From assembly GCF_028882275.1 (NCBI RefSeq), contig NZ_JARBUT010000014.1:62001-126000 (forward strand): a stretch of 64,000 nt of DNA, read 5' to 3'. Shown here in pieces: positions 55,284 through 62,891 of the stretch (its first letter is position 1; each line of letters starts with the position of its first letter). A program made the translations under genes and the position numbers. This stretch comes from Nocardiopsis sp. N85 (GTDB lineage Bacteria > Actinomycetota > Actinomycetes > Streptosporangiales > Streptosporangiaceae). The notes under the pieces are model-generated. The model saw only the letters and a program-made list of their open reading frames with translations. It was not told the origin of the DNA and made no database searches.

Positions 55284-56294
55284 GTGGACCGGCGGCGCTA
55301 CTGCTACGTATCGGGGCTGAGCCTGGGGATCCCCGCCCTGGAGGAACTCTGCGCCCAGGGGCGACCGCCCGGACTGGTGGTCTCCTACCCGGCCGAACTC
55401 GCCCACCGCTCCGGTTACACCGACTACGAGGCCGTCACCCGCCGCCACGACCTGCCGCACCTGCGCGCCGCCGACCTGGACTCGGACGAGGTGCGCGACG
55501 CCCTCACCGCGCACGACGTCTCCCTGCTGATCGTCGCCGGCTGGTCCCGGCCCGCCCCCGAACGCCTCCTGACCGCGCTTCCGCTCGGCGGGGTCGGCCT
55601 GCACCCCGCACCGCTGCCGGTCGGACGCGGCCGAGCCCCCATCCCGTGGACGATCCTGCGCGACATGCGCGCCAGCGCCGTCACCCTCTTCCACCTGGAC
55701 CGACCCGCCGACACCGGCGACATCATCGACCAGGTCCGGTTCGACGTCGAACCCGACGTCACCGCCACCGGACTGTACGACCGGGTGGCCCGGTGCCAGA
55801 CCGAACTCCTGGTGCGCCGCATCGACGACCTGCTGGCCGGGACCGCGCCGCGCCGGCCCCAGCGCGGGCACGTGTCGGTGTGGCCGCGCCGTCGGCCCAG
55901 CGACGGGCGCGTCGACTTCACGGCCTCGGGCCGCGACGTGGACCGCCTCGTGCGGGCCCTGGCCGCGCCCTACCCGGGCGCCTTCGCGATGTTCGGCGGG
56001 GCCCGCATCACCCTGTGCGGGGGAGCGCTCGCCGAAGGGCCGGTCGGCGAGGCCCCGGGCGGGGTGGTCGCCGTCGGTCCCGGTCGGGTCTGGGGTGTGA
56101 CCTGCGGGGACGGCACGGTGTTCGTGCCCGACGCCATCCGCGTGGACGAGGGGGTGCGCGCCGACCCGACCTCCCTGGCCATGTTCCGGCCCGGGGCGTT
56201 CTTCGACGAACCCTCCCCGCACACCCCCGCCGCCGCGCGTCCCCTGCCGGTACCCGGCCAGGCCCCCGACCCCGAGTCACTCCTGCGCACCTGA
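55284..56294 (+). CDS. Formyltransferase-family protein with altered active site
   Basis: 336 residues of the Fmt/ArnA/GART fold. The N-domain has LLIVAGWSRPAPERLLTALPLGGVGLHPAPLPVGRGRAPIPWTIL and then FHLDRPADTGDIIDQVRF, matching the family H-P-x-x-L-P-x-x-R-G and D-T-G-D elements. In the usual N-x-H motif the Asn position is Gly (GLH), so ordinary 10-formyl-tetrahydrofolate transfer may be impaired. The C-domain (PSDGRVDFTASGRDVDRLVRALAAPYPGAFAMFGG) resembles the Fmt-C barrel. GTG 55284 is favoured by GGGGGAGG and by a TAGAGT box at 55238-55243 that would lie inside a longer version. Confidence 0.8.
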   Translation: MDRRRYCYVSGLSLGIPALEELCAQGRPPGLVVSYPAELAHRSGYTDYEAVTRRHDLPHLRAADLDSDEVRDALTAHDVSLLIVAGWSRPAPERLLTALPLGGVGLHPAPLPVGRGRAPIPWTILRDMRASAVTLFHLDRPADTGDIIDQVRFDVEPDVTATGLYDRVARCQTELLVRRIDDLLAGTAPRRPQRGHVSVWPRRRPSDGRVDFTASGRDVDRLVRALAAPYPGAFAMFGGARITLCGGALAEGPVGEAPGGVVAVGPGRVWGVTCGDGTVFVPDAIRVDEGVRADPTSLAMFRPGAFFDEPSPHTPAAARPLPVPGQAPDPESLLRT

Positions 56295-56487
56295 CATCGC
56301 CCCGTCACCCCGCGCCGCCCCCGGCCGGCGACTCCTCCGACGTTCGGAACCCCGGGGGCGTCCCCCGCTCCGTTCCGGTCCGGGCTGAGACACCCGGAGA
56401 ACGGGAACGGGCGAAAGGGGGTGGCACCGGCGACACGGACCCCCGGACCTCTCCTCGCCGGCCTCCGCGACCCGTGGACGCCCCCGC

Positions 56488-57567
56488 TCAGAGGAGGGAG
56501 GCGGCGTGGCGGCCGGCGGCGGCCGCGCCGAGGAACGACGCCCGGTCCTCCTCCAGACCGCGCCCCATCGTGGACGGCTTCATCGGCAGCGCCCGCAGCG
56601 CGTCCTCCAGCCCCTCCACGTCCACCTCCACCAGCGTGTGCCGGTCGCCGAGCGGCGCGGCCTGGGCGCGCACCCGCTCCCCGAACACCCCCGGCAACAG
56701 CGGCACCACCACGTCGGCGCGGGCCGACGCCACCCGGCCGTAGGCGGTCAGACTGTGGTGGGACACCCCCAGGTGCCGAGGGCGCGGGTCGGCCTCACTG
56801 AGCCGCAACGACGCCACCGGACGCCCGTCCAGCACCGCCGCCGCGTTCACCGCCTCACCGCAGGACACCCCGGAGAACCCCCACGGCGTCCCCGTGCCCA
56901 GGTTGCCCGGCCCCTGACAGACGACCACCACGTCGGCGTCCAGCACGTGACGGGCCGCGAGCAGCCCCGAGTGCACGGTCACCGCCTCCAGATCGCCGCC
57001 GAAGGCCTGACCCGTGGTCACACAGCCCGCCAACAACCCCTCCTCCCGCAGCACCCCCAGGGTGCGGGAGAAGGCGGCGGGCAGCGCGCCGCCGTCGGTC
57101 ATCACGTTCACCACCCGCGCCCCGGGCCGGTCCCGCAGCACCCCGGCCAGCACGGCGGGCAGCGCCGAGTGCAGGTCGGCGACCACCACCGGCATCCCCG
57201 CCACCCCATCCGCGTCGCGCAGCGTCGCGTGGTGCGGGGAGTCCTGCTCGTCGGCGCCCTCCACGGTCGCCTGCAACGGCGTGTACCGCGCCTTGACCAG
57301 GTGCCCCGGACCCTCCCGGTCCGCGGGGAGCCGATCGGGGAGGGCCACCACCAGCGCGTACCCGCCGGTGCCCAACCCCAGGTCCAACGCCCCGGTGTTG
57401 AGCAGGACCGCGTCCCCCGGACGCGGCTCGCCCACCAGGTCGGTGTAGGCCAACGCCCTGCACGACCTTTTCCCGCCGTCGCCTTCGGTCACGGTGACCA
57501 GGCACACGCTCACCCCCGGCCAGGAGGGGAGGAGTTCACGGACTTCGCCACGGCGCCACCGGATCAT
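56488..57567 (-). CDS. DUF3866 family protein
   Basis: 359 residues. Features I associate with DUF3866: IRWRRGEVRELLPSWPGVSVCLV at the start, GDAVLLNTGALDLGLGTGGYALVVALP, HLVKARYTPLQATVEGADEQDSPHH, and VVVCQGPGNLGTGTPWGFSGVSCGEAVNAAAVLDGRPVASLRLSEADPR. Function unknown; actinobacterial, often beside pafB/pafC. The start at 57567 has no ribosome site, but TACCGT (minus strand, 57575-57580) lies 7 nt upstream, suggesting a leaderless mRNA. Divergent from pafBC, so the two may share regulation. Confidence 0.85.
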   Translation of the reverse strand: MIRWRRGEVRELLPSWPGVSVCLVTVTEGDGGKRSCRALAYTDLVGEPRPGDAVLLNTGALDLGLGTGGYALVVALPDRLPADREGPGHLVKARYTPLQATVEGADEQDSPHHATLRDADGVAGMPVVVADLHSALPAVLAGVLRDRPGARVVNVMTDGGALPAAFSRTLGVLREEGLLAGCVTTGQAFGGDLEAVTVHSGLLAARHVLDADVVVVCQGPGNLGTGTPWGFSGVSCGEAVNAAAVLDGRPVASLRLSEADPRPRHLGVSHHSLTAYGRVASARADVVVPLLPGVFGERVRAQAAPLGDRHTLVEVDVEGLEDALRALPMKPSTMGRGLEEDRASFLGAAAAGRHAASLL

Positions 57568-57673
57568 GCGGAGCACGGTACCTTCATTGCTGAGTCGGAA
57601 CGGGGACGACGCGCCACGGCGCGCACCCGCCGCCGACCGCTTTCCACACGCGGGCGAGAAGAGGGTGCGGGCG

Positions 57674-59689
57674 ATGTCGCGCAGGAAGACGGAACGACAG
57701 CTGAACCTGGTCATCTGTCTGTTGTCCACGCGCCGCCATCTGACGGCCCAGGAGATCCGGCAGACCGTGCACGGCTACGCCGAGGCCGAGAGCGAGCAGG
57801 CGTTCAAGCGCATGTTCGAGCGGGACAAGCGCGAACTGCGCGACAGCGGCATCCCCATCCAGGTCGGCACCGGCGACGCCATCAGCGGCGAGGAGGGCTA
57901 CCGCATCTCCCGGGCCGACTACGAGCTGCCCGAGATCGAGCTGCTGCCCGACGAGGCCCTGGTGCTCGGCCTGGCCGCCCGCGCCTGGCGGCACGCCTCC
58001 CTGGGGGAGGCCGCCGCCAACGCCCTGTTCAAACTCCGTTCGGCCGGGGTGCCCGTGGACACCGAGGCCGCCCCCGGCCTCACCCCCGCCATGCGCACCG
58101 ACGAGCACGCCTTCGGCCCGGTGTGGCAGGCGGTGCGCGACCGGCGCCCCATCACCTTCGACTACCGCAAACCCGGCCAGGCCGCACCCGAGCACCGCGA
58201 GATCGAACCCTGGGGCATCGTCAACCTGCGCGGCCACTGGTACGTGGTCGGCCACGACCGGCGGCGCGACGCCCAGCGCGTGTTCCGGCTCGGCCGGATC
58301 CGGGGCGAGGTGGAGATCCTGCGCGGCGGCCCCGACGTGGTCGTCCCCGACGGCGTCGACCTGCGGTCCGTGGTGGCCGGCCACCGGTCCGAACCGGAGG
58401 CCACCGCCACGGTGCGGGTGCGCACCGACACCGCCCACGCCCTGCGCCGCGCAGCACTGCGCGTGGTGCCGGGCGAACGCGACGGCTCGGGGGGCGGCCG
58501 GGACGTGCTCACCGTCCCCTACACCGACGTCCCGGCCCTGGTCGAGCACGTCGCCTCCTACGGCGCCAACGCCGTCATCGTCGAACCCGCCGAGGCCCGC
58601 GCCGCGATGGTCGAGCACCTCACGGCGACCGTCGACGCCGCGCCGCCCGTCGAGTCACCGACCCCTGTCCTCCCGGCCGAGGAGCACACCGGACCCGCGC
58701 GCGGCCCCCGTTCCGCCGACCAGCTGCGCCGTCTGCTCATGCTCGTCCCCTACGCCCTGGGCCGGGACGTGCGGGTGCCGGAGGTGGCCGCGCACTTCGG
58801 GCTGACCGAGAAGCAGGTGGTCGCCGACCTGAGCCTGCTGTGGATGTGCGGTCTTCCCGGCTACACCCCCGGCGACCTCATCGAGGTCGACCTGGACGCC
58901 GCCAGGGAGACCGGCGAGATCATCATCGGCAACGCCGACACCCTGGCCCAGCCGCTGCGGCTGACCGCCGACGAGGCCGCCAGCCTCGTGGTGGGCCTGT
59001 CCCTGCTGGAGTCCCTGCCCGAGGCCGAGGGGCTGGAGTCGGGCGCGCTCAAGCGGGTCTCCGAGAAGTTGCGCACCGCCGCCGGCACCGCGCTGGGCTC
59101 CCTGGCCGACTCCGTCCAGGTCCGGCTGGAGGACTCCGACGACGAGCAGATCGCACAGACCCAGCGGCGCTGCGCCGACGCGCTGGAGTCGGGGCAGCGC
59201 CTGCACCTGCGCTATCTGTCCGGTTACCTGGACCAGGTCACCGAACGCGACGTGGACCCCCTGGGCCTGGTCGTCCAGGACGGTCACACCTTCCTGGAGG
59301 GGTACTGCCGGCTGCGCGAGGACGTGCGCATGTTCCGGTTGGACCGGGTGCTGGAACTCACCGTGCTGCCCTACCCGGCCGAGGTGCCCGCGGGGGTGGG
59401 CCGCCGCGACCTGTCCGCGGGACTGCTCCAGCTCTCCGACCGCGACGCCCTGGTCACCCTCGACCTGGAGCCCTCCGCCCGCTGGATCACCGAGGACTAC
59501 GTGTGCGAGTCGATCGCCGAACTGCCCGGGGGAGGGGTCCGCGCCGCACTGCGCACCCCCGCGCCCGCGTGGGTGGTGCGCCTGGCCCTGCGCCTGGGGC
59601 CCCGGGGGCGGATCGTCGCCCCCACCGCGCTGGCGGAGGAGGCCCGGGCCGAGGCGCGCAGGACCCTGGAGCGGTACCGCACCGCGTGA
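57674..59689 (+). CDS. pafBC: Fused PafB-PafC transcriptional regulator (double WYL)
   Basis: 671 residues, about the sum of separate PafB and PafC. N-terminal HTH: KTERQLNLVICLLSTRRHLTAQEIRQTVHGY with ERDKRELRDSGIPI. The first WYL domain is about residues 140-330 (FDYRKPGQAAPEHREIEPWGIVNLRGHWYVVGHDRRRDAQRVFRLGRI). The linker at about 335-360 is followed by the second HTH (RLLMLVPYALGRDVRVPEVAAHFGLTEKQVVADLSLLWMCG) and second WYL (LHLRYLSGYLDQVTERDVDPLGLVVQDGHTFLEGYCR). In mycobacteria PafB and PafC are separate and together activate DNA-damage genes; fused forms exist in other actinobacteria. No frameshift is evident between the halves. Confidence 0.92.
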   Translation: MSRRKTERQLNLVICLLSTRRHLTAQEIRQTVHGYAEAESEQAFKRMFERDKRELRDSGIPIQVGTGDAISGEEGYRISRADYELPEIELLPDEALVLGLAARAWRHASLGEAAANALFKLRSAGVPVDTEAAPGLTPAMRTDEHAFGPVWQAVRDRRPITFDYRKPGQAAPEHREIEPWGIVNLRGHWYVVGHDRRRDAQRVFRLGRIRGEVEILRGGPDVVVPDGVDLRSVVAGHRSEPEATATVRVRTDTAHALRRAALRVVPGERDGSGGGRDVLTVPYTDVPALVEHVASYGANAVIVEPAEARAAMVEHLTATVDAAPPVESPTPVLPAEEHTGPARGPRSADQLRRLLMLVPYALGRDVRVPEVAAHFGLTEKQVVADLSLLWMCGLPGYTPGDLIEVDLDAARETGEIIIGNADTLAQPLRLTADEAASLVVGLSLLESLPEAEGLESGALKRVSEKLRTAAGTALGSLADSVQVRLEDSDDEQIAQTQRRCADALESGQRLHLRYLSGYLDQVTERDVDPLGLVVQDGHTFLEGYCRLREDVRMFRLDRVLELTVLPYPAEVPAGVGRRDLSAGLLQLSDRDALVTLDLEPSARWITEDYVCESIAELPGGGVRAALRTPAPAWVVRLALRLGPRGRIVAPTALAEEARAEARRTLERYRTA

Positions 59690-59791
59690 ACCCGGGGGAA
59701 ACCGGTCGAGACCGAGGCGTCGCACGAGTGAGGCGCGGCTGTTCACCGGGGGGTCGGGTGTAGGTCGGAGCGAAACGGATAAGGTACAAGC

Positions 59792-59983
59792 GTGATCGTC
59801 CTGACCGTCCTGTTCGGTGCGCTCGTGCTCGGAATCGTCGTCATCGGCGTCCTGCTGACGCGCGTGCGCCGGGCGGCGGGCGCGCTTGCCCGACAGGTGG
59901 CGCGGGCGTCGGACGAGCACCGGGCGGGCGACGAGGCACGTCCGCTCCTCGGCCACGGCGGAACCGGTACGTCCGGTACGTGA
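59792..59983 (+). CDS. Small single-span membrane protein
   Basis: 63 residues: an N-terminal helix (VLTVLFGALVLGIVVIGVLLTRV), an Arg/Ala-rich cytoplasmic-type helix, and a Gly/Thr tail. The GTG start at 59792 lies 6 nt after TAAGGT (59780-59785) and lacks a Shine-Dalgarno, so it may be leaderless. Small membrane proteins between pafC and tatA are usual in related actinomycetes. No function can be given. Confidence 0.65.
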   Translation: MIVLTVLFGALVLGIVVIGVLLTRVRRAAGALARQVARASDEHRAGDEARPLLGHGGTGTSGT

Positions 59984-60048
59984 CGGTTCCGCGCCCGGTG
60001 CGCGTACCATCGAAGGCGCCTGGTCGCGCCCCATAGAGAGGTAGAACC

Positions 60049-60378
60049 ATGGGACCGTTCAACGGACCTACCATCGCCATCCTGGTGATCCTGGCCCTGC
60101 TGCTGTTCGGCGCGAAGAAGCTGCCGGACCTGGCCCGTTCGCTGGGACGCAGCGCACGCATCCTCAAGGCCGAGAGCAAGGGTCTGATCGACGAGGAGAA
60201 CGAGTCCGCCGAGACCTCCGCCCCGCCGCAGCAGCCGCAGGCGCAGGCGCAGCAGGCCCAGGCGCAGACTCCGCAGCACCAGCAGCCGCAGGCCCAGTCC
60301 TACCCCCAGCTGCCCCCGGGCCAGCGCATCGTCAACGAGTCCGGTGAGACCACCGACCGGACCTACGACAACCGCTAG
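60049..60378 (+). CDS. tatA: Twin-arginine translocase subunit TatA
   Basis: 109 residues. N-terminal membrane helix PTIAILVILALLLFGAKKLPDLARSLGRSARILKAESKG with the FGAKKLPDLARSLG hinge and amphipathic helix typical of TatA. The tail is very rich in Gln and Pro. It assembles the pore for folded proteins with Tat signals, with TatC encoded downstream (134-bp gap). ATG 60049 is preceded by GAGAGGTAG. Conserved next to pafBC in actinobacteria. Confidence 0.93.
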   Translation: MGPFNGPTIAILVILALLLFGAKKLPDLARSLGRSARILKAESKGLIDEENESAETSAPPQQPQAQAQQAQAQTPQHQQPQAQSYPQLPPGQRIVNESGETTDRTYDNR

Positions 60379-60512
60379 GGCCCACACCGGCCGGCGGCGC
60401 TCGGCGCCGCCCCCGGGGCGCGGCGCCGCGAGGGCGCCGCGCCGAACGGTCGTCAGCGGCCCCACCCCGCCCACCAGGGGTGCGGCCCCGAGGAGAGAAG
60501 AGTGACCGGACG

Positions 60513-61382
60513 ATGAGGGTCCGACGCACGGCGGCCAACCCGGAGGCCCGGATGCCGCTCATGGACCACCTGCGCGAGCTGCGCGGCCGCGTGGTCAAGG
60601 TGGTGATCGCGCTCGCCCTGGGGTGCGTGGTCGGCTACCTGGTCTACGACTACGTGTGGGAGTTCCTCAAGGCCCCCTACTGCTCCCTGCCCGAGTCGCA
60701 GGCCGTCGACCCCGACGGGTGCGCCCTCATCGTCACCGGCCCCTTCGACGCGTTCTTCGTCGCCTTCAAGGTGTGGCTGTTCGTCGGGGCCATCGTCTCG
60801 TCCCCCTTCTGGCTGTACCAGGTGTGGGCGTTCGTCGCGCCCGCGCTGCACAACCGGGAGAAGCGCTACGCCTACGTCTTCGCCCCCCTGGCGGCGCTGC
60901 TGTTCACCGTCGGCGCCGCGCTGGCGTACTACATCACCTCGTTCGCGCTGACCATGCTGTTCGGGTTCCTGCCGCCGGACGCGCTGACGTTCCTCACCAT
61001 CGACGAGTACCTGAGCTACATGCTCATCATGATGACCATGTTCGGCCTGGGCTTCGTCCTGCCGCTGCTGGTCGCCCTGCTCAACGTCGTCGGGATCCTC
61101 CCGCACGCCGCCATCGCCAAGTGGCGTCGGGTCATCATCTTCTCCTCCTTCCTGATCGCCGCGGTGATCACCCCCGCCGAGCCGATCTCCATGCTCGCCC
61201 TGGCGGTGCCCCTGGTGGTCCTGTTCGAGTGCGCCGAACTGTTCGCGTTCCTCAACGACCGCCGCAAGAGGCGACACGACCCCTACGAGGGTCTGTCCGA
61301 CGACGACATCTCCGAGATCGACGACACGCCCTCCTCCCTGGACGATCCCGACTTCGAGGAGGAAGCGGGCAAGCGCTCCTGA
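60513..61382 (+). CDS. tatC: Twin-arginine translocase subunit TatC
   Basis: 289 residues with six membrane helices. The N-terminal signature is RMPLMDHLRELRGRVVKVVIALALGCVVGYLVYDYVWEFLKAPYC, with the HLxELRxR motif that binds twin-arginine signals. Also FDAFFVAFKVWLFVGAIVSSPFWLYQVWAFVAPALHNREKRY and ALLNVVGILPHAAIAKWRRVIIFSSFLIAAVITP. The C-terminal tail is acidic. ATG 60513 is used; AGGAGAG lies somewhat far upstream. With TatA it makes the export system; no tatB is visible, as actinobacteria often place it elsewhere. Confidence 0.95.
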   Translation: MRVRRTAANPEARMPLMDHLRELRGRVVKVVIALALGCVVGYLVYDYVWEFLKAPYCSLPESQAVDPDGCALIVTGPFDAFFVAFKVWLFVGAIVSSPFWLYQVWAFVAPALHNREKRYAYVFAPLAALLFTVGAALAYYITSFALTMLFGFLPPDALTFLTIDEYLSYMLIMMTMFGLGFVLPLLVALLNVVGILPHAAIAKWRRVIIFSSFLIAAVITPAEPISMLALAVPLVVLFECAELFAFLNDRRKRRHDPYEGLSDDDISEIDDTPSSLDDPDFEEEAGKRS

Positions 61383-61465
61383 GCGCGCCGCGCAGACGCT
61401 AGGGTCGGCGACGGGAATCCTTCGGGCCCCATCGCCGACTCCGGTCGTAGGAAGAGGAAGTTTCG

Positions 61466-61894
61466 ATGAGCGAGCAGACCGAGGCCGCGCGGGAACTCCC
61501 GCCCGAGGCCATGGGCAACGAGAAGTGGCACGACACCACCGACGCGGTGTGGATGCGCTCCTCCCTGTCCAACCCCGACTCCGAGGCGATCGTCGAGGTG
61601 GCCACCTTCGACGACGGTTTCCGCGCGGTCCGCGACGGCAAGTCCCCCGAGAAGGGCACCCTGTTCTTCACCCCCGCCGAGTGGGAGGCCTTCGTCCTGG
61701 GCGCCCGGGACGGCGAGTTCGACATCCCCGAGGAGTACCTCACCGAGGAGGAGGCCAGGATCCAGCGCGGCGAGGTCGACGTCGAGGTGGGCTGGGTGCC
61801 CTCCCCGCTGAACAGCCCCAGGGCGATGGAGGAGTACCATCGCCGTCAACGCGAGGAGGCCGCCGCGGCCGCCCGGGAGACCGACGCCTCCTGA
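61466..61894 (+). CDS. DUF397 domain protein
   Basis: 142 residues. The DUF397 core is DAVWMRSSLSNPDSEAIVEVATFDDGFRAVRDGKSPEKGTLFFTPAEWEAFVLGARDGEFDIPEEYL; a Glu/Ala-rich tail follows. DUF397 proteins are small actinomycete proteins usually partnered with HTH regulators of the type seen at 25.9 kb; no such regulator is adjacent here. ATG 61466 is preceded by GGAAGAGGAAG. Between tatC and the lipid-kinase gene on the same strand. Confidence 0.85.
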   Translation: MSEQTEAARELPPEAMGNEKWHDTTDAVWMRSSLSNPDSEAIVEVATFDDGFRAVRDGKSPEKGTLFFTPAEWEAFVLGARDGEFDIPEEYLTEEEARIQRGEVDVEVGWVPSPLNSPRAMEEYHRRQREEAAAAARETDAS

Positions 61895-61983
61895 GCGGTC
61901 CGGACACACCCGGGCGTGAGGGTGTACGGGCCTCCCCGAGCCGTCCCGTACACCCTTCCCGCACCGGGTAGCGAAGGACCCCC

Positions 61984-62880
61984 ATGCCCCCTCACATCGC
62001 CCTTCTGGTCAACCCCAGGTCCGGACGACGCCGCGCCGCCGTCACCGCCGTCCGCCTCAAGGAGGCGCTGCGCGACGCCGGGGCCCGCGTTCACGTCTAC
62101 AGCGGTGAGTCCGCCGCCGACAGCCGTCGCATGGCCCGTCTGGCCGCCGCCGACGACCCCGACGCCCTCGTCGCCGTCGGCGGCGACGGTCTGGTCCACC
62201 AGGCCCTCCAGGGTGTGGTCGGCACCGGGGTCCCCCTGGCCGTCGTGCCCACCGGCACCGGCAACGACATCGCCCGCGCGTTCGGGCGGTTCCGCGGTTC
62301 CGCCCAGGACCTGGCCGCCGCCGTCCTGCGCGGACGCACCCGCTCGGTCGACTGCGTGCGCGTGGAACTGGCCGACGGCACCCGCCGCCACTACCTCAGC
62401 GTGCTCGCCTGCGGGTTCGACGCCCGCGTCAACGAACGGGTCAACGGGTTCCGGTTCAAGGTCGGCCGGGTCGGCTACCTCGTGGGCCTGCTCGCCGAAA
62501 TGCGCGCCTTCCGGCCCGTCCACTACGAGATCGACGTGGACGGACGCCGCGTCGACGGACCCGGCATGCTCGTCGCGATCGGCAACACCAGCTCCTACGG
62601 GGGCGGCATGAAGGTGTGCGCCGCCGCCGAACCCGACGACGGGCTCATCGACGTGGTCTTCCTCAAGGAGGCGCCCATGGGCCGCTTCCTGCGCCTGTTC
62701 CCCCTGGTGTTCACCGGCGGCCACCTCGACCTGCCCGAGGTCCTCGTCGAACGCGGACGCACCGTGACGGTCCGCGCCGAGTCCGTACCGGTCTACATCG
62801 ACGGGGAACGCCTGGGCGAACCGCCCCTGGTGTGCGAGGTGGTGCCGAAGTCGGTCGAGATGTTGGAGCTGACCTCATAG
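61984..62880 (+). CDS. Diacylglycerol kinase family lipid kinase
   Basis: 298 residues. ALLVNPRSGRRRAAVTAVRLKEAL, then the DAGK catalytic VAVGGDGLVHQALQGVVGTGVPLAVVPTGTGNDIARAFG, and in the second domain GFDARVNERVNGFRF, GNTSSYGGGMKVCAAAEPDDGLIDVVFLKEAP. It phosphorylates diacylglycerol or a related lipid with ATP. It lies between the tat genes and the helY-type helicase, its usual place in actinobacteria. ATG 61984 is close to the motif start; substrate not resolved. Confidence 0.9.
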   Translation: MPPHIALLVNPRSGRRRAAVTAVRLKEALRDAGARVHVYSGESAADSRRMARLAAADDPDALVAVGGDGLVHQALQGVVGTGVPLAVVPTGTGNDIARAFGRFRGSAQDLAAAVLRGRTRSVDCVRVELADGTRRHYLSVLACGFDARVNERVNGFRFKVGRVGYLVGLLAEMRAFRPVHYEIDVDGRRVDGPGMLVAIGNTSSYGGGMKVCAAAEPDDGLIDVVFLKEAPMGRFLRLFPLVFTGGHLDLPEVLVERGRTVTVRAESVPVYIDGERLGEPPLVCEVVPKSVEMLELTS

Positions 62881-62891
62881 GCTGGAGGCAT

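Noticed and set aside
55284-56294. Annotating this gene as methionyl-tRNA formyltransferase (fmt)
   Set aside because: The catalytic Asn is absent, and the gene is not near def, priA or rpe as usual for fmt.
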